DNA of 64,000 nucleotides from Falsiroseomonas sp041690465 (GCF_041690465.1 NZ_JAWLHG010000014.1:1-64000), one strand, 5' to 3'. Counted from the stretch's first letter, positions 52,832-63,069 are shown. Numbers and translations are program-made. Notes: generated by a model from the letters alone, not told the origin.

Positions 52832-54199
52832 ATGACGCGCGTTGCGATCAGCCAGCCCGATGTGACCCTGGTCCTGGACTGGGATGGCGTCATACGCGAC
52901 GCCTCCGTCTCCGCCTCCATCGCGAAGGAAGGGCTGGAGGGTTGGGTCGGCCGGCGCTGGACCGACACCGTCGGCGAGATGGCCGGCGACCAGGTGCGCC
53001 GCATGGTCGAGGATGCGCGTGACCGGGGCGTCTCCGCCTTCCTCCAGGTCACCCAGCGCTTCCCCTCCGGCATCGAGGTGCCGATCGAATACACCACCGT
53101 CCGTCTCGGCGGGCAGGCCGGTCTGATCGCGGTCGGCAAGAGCCTGCTGGCGGTGCAGGAACTGCAGACCCGCCTGGTCGCCGCGCAGCAGGCGCGCGAG
53201 CAGGACTACTGGAAGCTGCGCGAGATCGAGACGCGCTCCCGCCTGCTGTTCGACGCCTCCTCCGAGGCGGTGCTGATCATCTCCGCCGCCGACCTGCGGG
53301 TGATCGAGGCCAATCCCGCGGCGATTCGCGAACTCGGCCTCGCGCCCGGCTGGGACTTCGTGCAGGAGGTCGCGCCGCGCGACCGTGACAATTTCCGCGA
53401 ACTGCTGGCCCGCGCCCGCGAGCATGGCCGCACCCCGGGCGTGCTGACGCATCTCGGCGCCGCCGGCACCTCCTGGCTGATCCGCGTCTCGCTGATGGCG
53501 CGGGAGCCGGAGCCGGTCTTCCTGATCCAGCTCGCCCCCGCCACGCCGGAGCCGGGCCGTGGCCTGCCGCGCGCCGCCCCGCCGCGCACCGACGAACTGC
53601 TGGAGGCGATGCCGGACGCCTTCGTCGTGACCGACGCCGACGGCCGCGTCCGCCGTGCCAACCGCGCCTTCCTCGACCTGGTGCAATGCGCGACCGAAGG
53701 CGTGGTGATGGGCGAGACGCTCGACCGCTGGCTCGCCACGCCCGGCAGGGATGCCGCGATGCTGCTGCGCACGCTGCGCGATCATGGCGAGGTCCGGCTG
53801 TTTCCCGCCACGCTGACCGGCATTCTCGGCACCGAGGCGGAGGTCGAGATCTCCGGCGTGGCGAGCAGCGCCGGCGGCCCGCTGGCGATGGGCCTGCTGA
53901 TTCGCCACATCGGCCGCCGCGGGGCCAATGATGACGGCACCGGCGAACTGCGCACCGCGATCGGCGAGGTTCTGAAGGAGATGGGACGGCTGCCGCTGCC
54001 GGTCCTGGTGCGCAACACCGCCGCCGTGGTGGAGCGAGCCTGCATCGAGCAGGCGCTGCGCCAGGCCGGCGGCAACCGCACCGCGGCGGCCGATGCACTC
54101 GGGCTGAGCCGGCAGAGCCTCTACGCGAAGCTCGAACGCTACGGCATGCAGGAGATGCGCGAGGGCGAACGCCACCCCGAGGAGGATCTCGCCGGATGA
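52832..54199 (+). CDS. ppsR2: PpsR paralogue (PpsR2) paired with a bacteriophytochrome
   Basis: The 455-residue product repeats the PpsR plan: N-terminal PAS (DVTLVLDWDGVIRDASVSAS), coiled linker (LQTRLVAAQQAREQDYWKLR), two PAS domains (VLIISAADLRVIEANPAAIR; PDAFVVTDADGRVRRANRAF) and a Fis-type helix-turn-helix (AADALGLSRQSLYAKLERYG). Cys404 (VERACIEQAL) matches the redox Cys position. In Bradyrhizobium ORS278 and Rhodopseudomonas palustris, PpsR2 next to a bacteriophytochrome mediates red/far-red control; the same arrangement here suggests the same role. It overlaps bphP by four bases. Confidence 0.92.
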   Translation: MTRVAISQPDVTLVLDWDGVIRDASVSASIAKEGLEGWVGRRWTDTVGEMAGDQVRRMVEDARDRGVSAFLQVTQRFPSGIEVPIEYTTVRLGGQAGLIAVGKSLLAVQELQTRLVAAQQAREQDYWKLREIETRSRLLFDASSEAVLIISAADLRVIEANPAAIRELGLAPGWDFVQEVAPRDRDNFRELLARAREHGRTPGVLTHLGAAGTSWLIRVSLMAREPEPVFLIQLAPATPEPGRGLPRAAPPRTDELLEAMPDAFVVTDADGRVRRANRAFLDLVQCATEGVVMGETLDRWLATPGRDAAMLLRTLRDHGEVRLFPATLTGILGTEAEVEISGVASSAGGPLAMGLLIRHIGRRGANDDGTGELRTAIGEVLKEMGRLPLPVLVRNTAAVVERACIEQALRQAGGNRTAAADALGLSRQSLYAKLERYGMQEMREGERHPEEDLAG

Positions 54200-56424
54200 G
54201 CGAGGCGCGGCCCGCTTCCGCCGCATCGCAGGGCCCAGGATCGCAGGTCCCAGGGGCGCCGGCCTTCGGCGAGGCCGACCTCCTCAACTGCGAGCGCGAG
54301 CGGATCCACCTGCCCAGCTCGATCCAGCCGCATGGCGCATTGCTGGTGGTGCGCGAGCCCGACCATGTGGTCGTGCAGGCCAGCGCCAATGCCGGCGCGC
54401 TGCTTGGCCTGCCGAGCGTTCTCGGGCGCAAGCTGCGCGACCTCGGCGGCAACATCGGCTCCTCCATCCTGCCGCGCACGCTGGAGCCGCTCGATGGGCT
54501 GCCAGCCGCGGTGCGGCTGCAAGCCGGCACGGCGGAGGCGGCGTTCGATGCGCTGCTGCACCGCCCGCCCGGCGGTGGCCTGGTGGTGGAGCTGGAGCCG
54601 GCGCAGGACCAGCCCGACATCTCCCGCCGGGTCGAGGTGGCGCTGCAATCCTTCCTCTCCTGCTATGCGCTGCGCCCGCTCTGCGAGGAAGCGACGCGGG
54701 TGTTCCGCGACATCACCGGCCATGACCGCGTGATGGTTTACCGCTTCGCCGAGGAAGGCCATGGCGAGGTCTTCGCCGAGCAACGGCGCAGCGACCTCGA
54801 ACCCTATCTCGGCAACCGCTACCCGGATTCCGACATCCCGCACGTCGCCCGCCGTCTCTACGAGCGCAACCGGCTGCGGGTGGTGGCCGATGCCTTCTAC
54901 GAGCCGGTGCCGCTGGAGCCGCGGCTGAACCCGCTGACCGGCGCCGAGCTCGACATGTCCCATTGCGTGCTGCGCAGCGTCTCGCCGATGCATGTGCAGT
55001 ACCTCAAGAACATGGGCGTCCACGGCACGCTGGTCTGCTCGATCATGGTCGGCGGCCGGCTCTGGGGCCTGGTCGCGTGCCACCACGAGACCCCGCGCCG
55101 CGTGCCGGTCGCGGTGCGCGCCGCCTGCGACCTGCTGGCCGAGGCGCTCGGCACCCGCATCGCCGCGCTGGAATCCTTCACCCAGGCGCAGGCCGAACTC
55201 TCCGTCCGCCGGCTGGAACAGCGGCTGGTCGAGGCGATCTCGCGCGAGGGCGACTGGCGCGCCGCGCTGGTGGACAGCCCCGCCACGCTGCTGCAGCCGC
55301 TGGGCGCCACCGGCGCCGCGCTGTTCTTCGAGGGCGGCATCCAGATCCTTGGCGAGGTGCCCGGCACCGTCGCGCTGCGCGAGCTTGCCGCCTGGCTCGA
55401 CAGCCGCCCGGGCCGCGGGCTGTTCGCCACCCATTCGCTCCGCGCCGAGGTGCCCTCGCTGGCCGCCATCACGCCCGTTGCGGCCGGCGTGCTGGCGGCG
55501 CCGATCTCCGCCACGCCGGGCGAATACCTGGTGTGGTTCCGCCCCGAGCAGCCGCGCACGGTGGTCTGGGGGGGCGACCCGAACAAGCCGATGGAGGTGC
55601 GGGGCGAGATGCGCGTCCTGACGCCGCGCAGCTCCTTCGCCAAGTGGCACCAGGTGGTCGAGGGCTGTTCCGAACTCTGGTCGCCGAAGGACCTCGCCAC
55701 CGCGCGGCTGATCGGCGATTCGGTCAGCGACGTGGTGATCCAGTTCCGCTCCGTCCGCATGCTGATCGCCGAGGACCAGCTGGCACAGGTGCGCCGGCAG
55801 GTCGCCGCCTCGGAGCAGCCGGTGGTGATCTGCGACCCGCGCGGCGGGATCGCGCTGGTGAACGAGGCCTTCGACCGGCTGCTGCCGGCGATACGCGGCG
55901 CCCGCCCGCGCCGCATGGAGGAGCTGGCCGCGTTCTTCGCCAATCCGGCCGAGATCCGCCGCCGCCTGCACGAATTGCTGGACAACCGCCAATCCTGGAG
56001 CGGCGAGGTGCGCCTTGCCGATGACGAGAATGCCGGCCGCCCGATGCTGGTGCGTGCCGACCCGGTCTTCTCCTCGCCTGACCGCGTGCTTGGCTTCGTC
56101 TTCCTGTTCAACGACCTGGCCGAGCGCAAGGCCGCCGACGCCGCGCGCCGGCGTTTCCAGGACGTGATCGCCGAGAGCCACCGCACCCGCGCCGGCTGGC
56201 TGGACCGCCATGCCGACCTGGTGTTCCAGGGCATCCTCGCCTCGCTGGTGGAGAATGCGCAGCTCGCGGCGCTGGAGATCGCCGAAGGTGTCGAGCTCTC
56301 CCGCATGCCGGCGATGCTCGAGAGCGTGCGCGCCTCCGTCGCGCGTACCACGGAGATGCTGGAGCTGCTCGCCCGGCAGCTTGGCACGCCGAAGCCCGAA
56401 CCCTGGGACGACGGCGGGGCGTGA
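54196..56424 (+). CDS. bphP: Bacteriophytochrome, BphP1-like, with a PAS output module
   Basis: The 742-residue product has the biliverdin-binding Cys32 (LLNCERERIHLPSSIQPHG), a GAF domain with RYPDSDIPHVARRLYERNR, and a PHY domain with tongue motifs VVWGGDPNKP and LTPRSSFAKWHQVVEG. A PAS domain follows (EQPVVICDPRGGIALVNEAF), then a helical C-terminus (FQDVIAESHRTRAGWLDRH). No canonical histidine kinase H-box followed by ATPase motifs is seen, so signalling is probably by direct binding to PpsR2, as in the RpBphP1 class. The ground state (Pr or Pfr) cannot be read from sequence. Confidence 0.93.
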   Translation: MSEARPASAASQGPGSQVPGAPAFGEADLLNCERERIHLPSSIQPHGALLVVREPDHVVVQASANAGALLGLPSVLGRKLRDLGGNIGSSILPRTLEPLDGLPAAVRLQAGTAEAAFDALLHRPPGGGLVVELEPAQDQPDISRRVEVALQSFLSCYALRPLCEEATRVFRDITGHDRVMVYRFAEEGHGEVFAEQRRSDLEPYLGNRYPDSDIPHVARRLYERNRLRVVADAFYEPVPLEPRLNPLTGAELDMSHCVLRSVSPMHVQYLKNMGVHGTLVCSIMVGGRLWGLVACHHETPRRVPVAVRAACDLLAEALGTRIAALESFTQAQAELSVRRLEQRLVEAISREGDWRAALVDSPATLLQPLGATGAALFFEGGIQILGEVPGTVALRELAAWLDSRPGRGLFATHSLRAEVPSLAAITPVAAGVLAAPISATPGEYLVWFRPEQPRTVVWGGDPNKPMEVRGEMRVLTPRSSFAKWHQVVEGCSELWSPKDLATARLIGDSVSDVVIQFRSVRMLIAEDQLAQVRRQVAASEQPVVICDPRGGIALVNEAFDRLLPAIRGARPRRMEELAAFFANPAEIRRRLHELLDNRQSWSGEVRLADDENAGRPMLVRADPVFSSPDRVLGFVFLFNDLAERKAADAARRRFQDVIAESHRTRAGWLDRHADLVFQGILASLVENAQLAALEIAEGVELSRMPAMLESVRASVARTTEMLELLARQLGTPKPEPWDDGGA

Positions 56425-57158
56425 TGTCGGCGGAAGCGCCCGGCAGCGCTCGGGGCGAGTTGCGCGACAGCGCACGGGACGAGTTACGCGACGCGACCGA
56501 GGCGGCGCATCTCCGCCTGCATGCGATCCCGGCCTTCCAGGCGCTCGCCGAGGGCCGGATCACATTGGCCGGTTACGCCGCGCTGCTGCGCCGCAAGCTT
56601 GGCTTCCATGCGGCGCTGGAGGCGCGGCTGGAGGAGGCTCCGTCGCTGACCGCCTTCGGGATCGAAACGGCCGCGCGCCGGCGCACGCCGCTGCTGCTTG
56701 CCGATCTTGCGTTCCTCGCCGCACCGGAGGAGGCGCCGTCCGCGCCCCTGCTTGCTCCCCTGCCGCCCTTCGGCAGCGCGGCCGAGGCGCTGGGCGGCCT
56801 CTATGTGGCGGAGGGCTCGACACTCGGCGGCCGGCACCTGGCGCGCGCGCTGGACGCGATCCTGCCGCCTGGGCCGGAGGGCCGCCGTTTCCTGCTCGGC
56901 CATGGCGCCCGCCATGGCGAGATGTGGCGCGCCTGCTGTGCCGCGATCGAGCGCTGCGGCACCGCGCCCGAGGGCCGCGCCGGCATGATCCGCGGCGCCA
57001 CCGCGACCTTCGCCGCCTTCGAGGAATGGTTCACCTTCCCTGCCTCCCCCGCGGTTGCGGGGGCGCGCGGCGCTGCCGCGACGCCGGAGGCCGGCCGGGG
57101 CGGTGGCAGCCTGTCGACGGCCCGCTACGCCGCAGCGTCCAGCGCTGTCCCGCCGTAG
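56424..57158 (+). CDS. bphO: Heme oxygenase supplying biliverdin to the bacteriophytochrome
   Basis: This 244-residue heme oxygenase-like protein has LRDATEAAHLRLHAIPAFQA (probable proximal His) and GGLYVAEGSTLGGRHLARAL, the distal-helix region of the bacterial family. It opens heme to biliverdin IX-alpha, the bacteriophytochrome chromophore. The ATG at 56424 forms a TGATG junction with bphP; a GTG at 56421 is also possible. Its last 34 bp overlap the convergent monooxygenase gene and its C-terminal 40 residues look unconserved. Confidence 0.88.
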   Translation: MSAEAPGSARGELRDSARDELRDATEAAHLRLHAIPAFQALAEGRITLAGYAALLRRKLGFHAALEARLEEAPSLTAFGIETAARRRTPLLLADLAFLAAPEEAPSAPLLAPLPPFGSAAEALGGLYVAEGSTLGGRHLARALDAILPPGPEGRRFLLGHGARHGEMWRACCAAIERCGTAPEGRAGMIRGATATFAAFEEWFTFPASPAVAGARGAAATPEAGRGGGSLSTARYAAASSAVPP

Positions 57159-58336
57159 AGCCAGGCCAGCGTCTCCCGCCACTGCTCCTGCGTCTTCGCC
57201 CGCATGATGGCGTCCCGCAGCGCGGCATGTGCGCCGGCCGGGTGGTACACATGCTCGCCGACCGCCCGCGACATCAGCTGCACCCGCGCCGTGCGCAGCA
57301 CCCGCCGCGCATTGTAGGCGGCCAGCGCCGCCTCCACCGCGCCCGGCCGCGCCGCCAGCTCATGCGCCAGGCAGACCGCGTCCTCCATCGCCATGCAGGC
57401 GCCCTGCGCCATGTATTGCAGCATCGGATGCGCGGCATCGCCGAGCAGCGCGACGCGGCCATCCACCCAGGTCTCCACCGGCTCGCGGTCGCACAACACC
57501 CAGAGCCGCCACTCCGTGCCGTGGCGGATGATCTGCTGCGCCTTGGGGTGCACGTGCCCGAAGCCGCGCATCACCTCCTCGACGGCGGCGGGCTGGCCGG
57601 CCACCGGCTCCGGCGCGTCATTGTGGTAGGTGACGACCAGGTTGAAGGTCTTCCAGCCCTGCAACGGGTAATGGACGATGTGGCATTTCGGCCCGGCCCA
57701 CAGCGTTGCCGCGTTCCAGCGAAGATCCTCCGGCATCCGCTCGGTCGGGATCACGCTGCGATAGGTGGTGTGGCCGGAGACACGCGGGCGCCCGTCGCCG
57801 ACCAGCTGCCTTCGCACGTTCGACCATAGCCCGTCCGCGCCGATGAGCGCCGCGCCGCGCACCGCCTGGCCATCCGCCAGGATCGCGGTGACGCCTGGAC
57901 CGTCCTGTTCGTAGCGCGCCACCTCCGCGCTGGTGCGCAGCGCGACGAGCGGATGCTCGCGGCAGGCCCGGAGGAAGACGCCGTGCAGGTCGCCGCGATG
58001 GATCACCGCATAGGGATTGCGGAAGCGCGCGCGGAACTCCGCGCCGAGGTCGATGTGGCAGATCTCCTCGGCGCTCAGCGCATCCATCAGCCTGAGCCGG
58101 TCTACCTGGATCGCCATGGCGCGCGCGGTGTCGCCGACGCCGAGCCAGTCGAAGGCGTGGAATGCATTCGGCCCGAGCTGGATCCCCGCGCCGACCTCGC
58201 CGAGTTGCGCCGCCTTTTCCAGCACCTGCACGCGGAAGCCCTGGCGGGCCAGTCCGAGCGCAGTCGCCAGGCCGCCGATGCCGCCGCCGGCGACCAGGAT
58301 GGGAAGGGTGCTGCTCACTCGCCCGAGGATCGCCAA
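57125..58336 (-). CDS. FAD-dependent monooxygenase, 3-hydroxybenzoate 6-hydroxylase-like
   Basis: The 403-residue flavoprotein has ILVAGGGIGGLATALGLARQ, LIGADGLWSNVRRQLVGDG and the second FAD motif RVALLGDAAHPMLQYMAQGA, the single-component aromatic hydroxylase pattern. It looks closest to 3-hydroxybenzoate 6-monooxygenase or salicylate hydroxylase; the substrate is inferred. The start appears to be TTG at 58336 behind AGGAGG, with a GTG at 58318 as alternative. No other aromatic-degradation gene is adjacent. Confidence 0.85.
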   Translation of the reverse strand: MAILGRVSSTLPILVAGGGIGGLATALGLARQGFRVQVLEKAAQLGEVGAGIQLGPNAFHAFDWLGVGDTARAMAIQVDRLRLMDALSAEEICHIDLGAEFRARFRNPYAVIHRGDLHGVFLRACREHPLVALRTSAEVARYEQDGPGVTAILADGQAVRGAALIGADGLWSNVRRQLVGDGRPRVSGHTTYRSVIPTERMPEDLRWNAATLWAGPKCHIVHYPLQGWKTFNLVVTYHNDAPEPVAGQPAAVEEVMRGFGHVHPKAQQIIRHGTEWRLWVLCDREPVETWVDGRVALLGDAAHPMLQYMAQGACMAMEDAVCLAHELAARPGAVEAALAAYNARRVLRTARVQLMSRAVGEHVYHPAGAHAALRDAIMRAKTQEQWRETLAWLYGGTALDAAA

Positions 58337-58380
58337 CCGCCCCCTCCTGTCAATCGCCGCCGCCGTGCTAGAGCGCGGCC

Positions 58381-59130
58381 ATGGATCAGCAGACCGAGCT
58401 TGCGAAGGTGAAGGCGCGCATCCGGGCGCTGGCCGCGCGCACCGTGGAGCGCGGCTGCTCCGAGGCCGAGGCGATGGCCGCCGCCGCCAAGGTGGGCGAA
58501 CTGCTGGAGATCTATGGCCTCTCCATGTCCGAGGTGGAGCTGCGCGAGGAAGCCTGCATCCAGCGCACCCTGGTCTTCGACGATCCGCGCCGCCAGGCGA
58601 TGGGCTGGCTGTTCCCGGCGCTGCTGCGCTTCACCGAGTGCCGCGGCTGGACGGTGGGGCGGGCGGACTACGTGATCTTCGGCCTGGAGCCGGATGTGCA
58701 GATGGCCGAGTATCTGATGCAGGTCATCGCCACCGCGCTGAGCTACGAGGAGGTGCGCTTCCGCAACAGCGCCGACTACCTGCGCAGCCGCGCCGCGCCG
58801 CAATCGGTGCTGCGCAGCTTCCGGATCGGCTTCGCCGATCGCATCGCCGCGCGGCTGGAGGAACTCGGCACCCATCGCCGCGCCACCGAACAGGCGGCGC
58901 AGGAGGAGGCGGTGCGCAACGGCTCCGCGGGCACCGCGCTGGTGCTGATCAAGCAGCGCAAGATCGAGGATGGCTTCAAGGCCCTCGGCGTGCGGCTGCG
59001 CACCGTCACCCGCAGCGCGGTGGTGCGCGACAAGGGCGCCTATGGCCGGGGGCGAGAGGCCGGCGGGCGCGTCGGGCTGGATCGCCCGGTCGGCGCCGGC
59101 CCCGCCGCGGGGCGCCTGCCAAGGAAATGA
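58381..59130 (+). CDS. DUF2786 domain protein
   Basis: This 249-residue soluble protein starts MDQQTELAKVKARIRALAAR and has the DUF2786-like N-terminus (RGCSEAEAMAAAAKVGELLE), followed by a conserved second region (LLRFTECRGWTVGRADYVIF) and an internal KQRKIEDGFKALGVRLR. Such proteins are common in phages and bacterial chromosomes and have no established role. It overlaps the next gene, a small zincin, by four bases, so the pair is probably co-translated. Confidence 0.78.
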   Translation: MDQQTELAKVKARIRALAARTVERGCSEAEAMAAAAKVGELLEIYGLSMSEVELREEACIQRTLVFDDPRRQAMGWLFPALLRFTECRGWTVGRADYVIFGLEPDVQMAEYLMQVIATALSYEEVRFRNSADYLRSRAAPQSVLRSFRIGFADRIAARLEELGTHRRATEQAAQEEAVRNGSAGTALVLIKQRKIEDGFKALGVRLRTVTRSAVVRDKGAYGRGREAGGRVGLDRPVGAGPAAGRLPRK

Positions 59131-59564
59131 GCCGCCGGGATCCGCATGCAAGCAGGCTCTACGCCTGGGAGGATGCGGTGGTCGCCCCGTGCGACCGGTC
59201 GCTGGTGCCCTTCGCCCGGCTGCAGCCGCTGGTGGATCATGTCTGGGCCGAGGAGGGCTTGCGCTGGCCGCCGCGGGTGCGCCCGCTGCCGAGGCAGGCC
59301 CGCCGGACCGTCGCCCGCGCCACCCGCCTGGCAATCGAGGCGCCGGCCGAACTGCCGAGCTGGGTGCTGCTGCACGAGATCGCTCATGCGCTGACCGCCG
59401 ATGTGGAGGGAAACCACGCCGGTCACGGCCCGGATTTCGTCGCCGCCTACCTGCGCCTCCTGGTCCGCCACGCCCGGCTGGACCGGGCGATGCTGGAGGC
59501 GACACTCACGGCGGCGGGGATCGGCTGGACCCGGAGCGGCGGGGCCGCTCCGCCACGAGCCTGA
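59127..59564 (+). CDS. Small zincin-type metallopeptidase-like protein
   Basis: The 145-residue product carries LLHEIAHAL, a HExxH zinc motif at about residues 87-91, and a later HAGHGPDFVAAYLRLL that could supply a third ligand, as in SprT- or ImmA-type folds. The ATG at 59127 overlaps the DUF2786 stop (ATGA). The function is unknown; a protease or repair-linked role is only inferred. Confidence 0.72.
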   Translation: MSRRDPHASRLYAWEDAVVAPCDRSLVPFARLQPLVDHVWAEEGLRWPPRVRPLPRQARRTVARATRLAIEAPAELPSWVLLHEIAHALTADVEGNHAGHGPDFVAAYLRLLVRHARLDRAMLEATLTAAGIGWTRSGGAAPPRA

Positions 59565-59577
59565 CAGGCAGGGCGCC

Positions 59578-60198
59578 TCAGCCGCCCTTGTTGCCCGCCT
59601 GCACGGCTTCCAGCTGCCGCTTCAGCCGTTCCACCTCGGCCTGCAACGCGGCGATGCGGGCGGCGTCGCCGCCGTGCTCGGGCGGCTCCTGTCCGGCGCG
59701 GAACGGCGCGAACAGGGTCATGGCACGCTCCATCATCGCCATGTTCTGCTTGCCCACCTCCTCCAGCCCGCCGAACGGCATGAAGCCGCCCATGGTCTGT
59801 TCCACCGCGCGCCGCATCTGGTCCTGCTGGCGGGAGAAGGCGCCCATCACGGTCTCCAGGTAGCGCGGCACCAGCGACTGCATGCTGTCGCCATAGAAAC
59901 CGATGATCTGCCGCAGGAACGAGGTCGGCAGCAGGTTCCGCCCCTTCGCCTCCTCCTCGACGATGATCTGGGTGAGCACGGAACGGGTGATGTCCTCGCC
60001 CGACTTCGCGTCATAGACCACGAACATCCGGCCCTGCCGGACCATCTGGGCGAGATCATCGAGCGTCACGTAGGAGGAAGATTCGGTGTTGTAGAGACGC
60101 CGGTTCGCGTATTTCTTCACCACGACGGGCGGGCTGGCCGGCGTCTCGGTCGCGACGTCCGGTGGATGGCCCGGTGGATGTATAGTGTCCTGTGACAT
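59578..60198 (-). CDS. phaR: Polyhydroxyalkanoate synthesis regulator PhaR
   Basis: PhaR binds DNA and PHA granules and represses phasin and PHA genes. The 206-residue product has the conserved PHB/PHA accumulation regulator N-terminus VVVKKYANRRLYNTESSSYV, LDDLAQMVRQGRMFVVYDAK and the following domain LLPTSFLRQIIGFYGDSMQS, then a C-terminal coiled coil (ARIAALQAEVERLKRQLEAV). It is divergent from the PhaC-like pair across 162 bp. Confidence 0.92.
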   Translation of the reverse strand: MSQDTIHPPGHPPDVATETPASPPVVVKKYANRRLYNTESSSYVTLDDLAQMVRQGRMFVVYDAKSGEDITRSVLTQIIVEEEAKGRNLLPTSFLRQIIGFYGDSMQSLVPRYLETVMGAFSRQQDQMRRAVEQTMGGFMPFGGLEEVGKQNMAMMERAMTLFAPFRAGQEPPEHGGDAARIAALQAEVERLKRQLEAVQAGNKGG

Positions 60199-60360
60199 GC
60201 TGTCGCCTTCCTTGCGGCCGACCCGCCGCCTGCAATGATGTTAACATGCTCCATGATGCGGTGCGAAACACCAGTTATCGGACGGCGTATCGGATCGCCC
60301 GGCCGCCGTGGATCCGACGTGGCGGTTTCCGCCCCGCCGCTCGCGGGGTAGTGGTGAGCC

Positions 60361-60801
60361 ATGGACGGCCCCCGCCCCACGCCGGACGAAACCGAGATCG
60401 AGCGCCTGGCCGAGGACTGGATCACGCTGTGGCAGAGCGAGATCGCCGCGCTGGCAGCCGACCGCGAGGCTGCCGAAACCTGGGCGGCCGGGACCGCGGC
60501 CTGGGCGGCGCTCGGCGCGGCCTGGCTGCGCGCCGCTGCCGCACATCCCTTCGGCCGGGCGGCGCCGCCCCGGCCTGCCGGCCCCGCGCCACATGACGGC
60601 GCCGCTCCGCCGCCGCGGCCCGCGCCCGCTGCCGCTCCACCTGATGCTGGGGGCGGGGCGGGGGTGGCTGGCGCTGGCGGCGACCCTGCCCTCGGCGCCC
60701 GGCTGGCCGAGTTGGAGCGACGCCTGGCCGATCTCGAAGCCGGGCCAGGCCGAGCTGCGCCGGATCCGCGCCCGCCTCGCCGAAGGAAGCCACGCGCCTG
60801 A
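60361..60801 (+). CDS. Small Ala/Pro-rich protein before the PhaC-like gene
   Basis: The 146-residue product begins MDGPRPTPDETEIERLAEDW, has an Ala-rich helical segment with several Trp (residues 20-62), a Pro/Gly-rich linker and a short coiled end (LGARLAELERRLADLEAG). No family is recognised; a phasin or PhaE-like partner of the downstream synthase is inference from position. Its 3' half overlaps the next gene by up to 209 bp in another frame, so its extent is uncertain. Confidence 0.5.
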   Translation: MDGPRPTPDETEIERLAEDWITLWQSEIAALAADREAAETWAAGTAAWAALGAAWLRAAAAHPFGRAAPPRPAGPAPHDGAAPPPRPAPAAAPPDAGGGAGVAGAGGDPALGARLAELERRLADLEAGPGRAAPDPRPPRRRKPRA

Positions 60802-61831
60802 GGCGTTCCGCGCCGCGGTGCTGAAGCGCCTCCTGCGGGAGGACCGGGCGCTGCTCGCCGGCCTCGCCGCCTATCGCCGCCACCCCTATGAGCGCCGTCT
60901 GCCCGACCCGCCGGCGGTCTGGGTCGAGGGCAGCTCCCGCCTGCTGGACTATGCGCTGCCGGGCGCCGAGGGGCCGCCGGTCGTCTTCGTCCCGTCGCTG
61001 GTCAACCGCGCCCAGGTGCTCGACCTGGCCGAGGGCAATTCGCTGCTGCGTTTCCTGGCCGGGCAGGGGGTGCGGCCGCTGCTGCTGGACTGGGGCTGGC
61101 CGGGCGAAGCGGAGCGGCAATTCACCCTGACGGACTATGTCGCCGGGCGCCTCGAACGTGCGCTGATGGCGCTGCCCGGCCCGGCGGTGCTGGTCGGCTA
61201 CTGCATGGGCGGGCTGCTGGCGCTCGCTGCCGCGCTTCGCCGTTCCGACCGCGTGGCGGCGCTCGGCCTGCTGGCCACGCCCTGGGATTTCCACGCCACC
61301 GCCGAGGAGGCCGAGCGCGCCCGCGCCGCCGCCGCCCTGTTGCCGGGGCTGGAGCCGCTGATGCAGGCCACCGGCACGCTGCCGGTGGATGTGATCCAGA
61401 CCCTCTTCGCCGGGCTCGACCCCTGGGGCATCCCGCGGAAGTTCCGCGCCTTCGCCCGGCTGGACCAGGCCTCGCCGCGCGCCGCGCTGTTCGTGGCGCT
61501 GGAGGATTGGCTGAACGACGGCGTGCCGCTGGCCGCCCCGGTGGCGCGGGAGACGCTGGGCGGCTGGTACGGCGCCAACACCCCGGCACGCCTGGCCTGG
61601 CGGATCGCCGGCGCGGTGGTGGACCCGGCGGCGGCGCGGCTGCCGACCTTCCTCGCGATCCCGCACCGCGACCGGATCGTGCCGCCCGCCTCCGCCCGCA
61701 CGCTGGCTGCCCGCCTGCCGCCTGGGGCGGTGGTGCACGAGGCCGCGGCGGGCCATATCGGCATGGCGGCCGGCAGCGGCGCCGAGGCCGCGCTGTGGCG
61801 ACCCCTGCTGTCCTGGATTCGCGGGTTGTAG
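60593..61831 (+). CDS. PhaC-like alpha/beta hydrolase (class III PHA synthase relative)
   Basis: The product has the PHA synthase-type entry PPVVFVPSLVNRAQVLDLAE, LLLDWGWPGEAERQFTLTDY, a nucleophile elbow with Cys in VLVGYCMGGLLALAAALR and late IPHRDRIVPP and AGHIGMAAG with the catalytic Asp and His. At 412 residues it is short, like class III PhaC. Starts at 60593 or 60644 are both possible; the latter shortens the overlap with the upstream gene. phaA follows 62 bp downstream and phaR is divergent, supporting a PHA role. Confidence 0.82.
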   Translation: MTAPLRRRGPRPLPLHLMLGAGRGWLALAATLPSAPGWPSWSDAWPISKPGQAELRRIRARLAEGSHAPEAFRAAVLKRLLREDRALLAGLAAYRRHPYERRLPDPPAVWVEGSSRLLDYALPGAEGPPVVFVPSLVNRAQVLDLAEGNSLLRFLAGQGVRPLLLDWGWPGEAERQFTLTDYVAGRLERALMALPGPAVLVGYCMGGLLALAAALRRSDRVAALGLLATPWDFHATAEEAERARAAAALLPGLEPLMQATGTLPVDVIQTLFAGLDPWGIPRKFRAFARLDQASPRAALFVALEDWLNDGVPLAAPVARETLGGWYGANTPARLAWRIAGAVVDPAAARLPTFLAIPHRDRIVPPASARTLAARLPPGAVVHEAAAGHIGMAAGSGAEAALWRPLLSWIRGL

Positions 61832-61893
61832 CCGCCGCTGCGCCGCAGCAGACTGCCGGGAACGCCAGTTTTCCTCGTGGAAGGGAAGAACCC

Positions 61894-63069
<1,176 letters not shown>

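Noticed and set aside
60238..60247. Palindrome ATGTTAACAT upstream of phaR
   Set aside because: Only 10 bp and not the sequence of a PhaR site known to me; could be chance in an AT-richer promoter patch.
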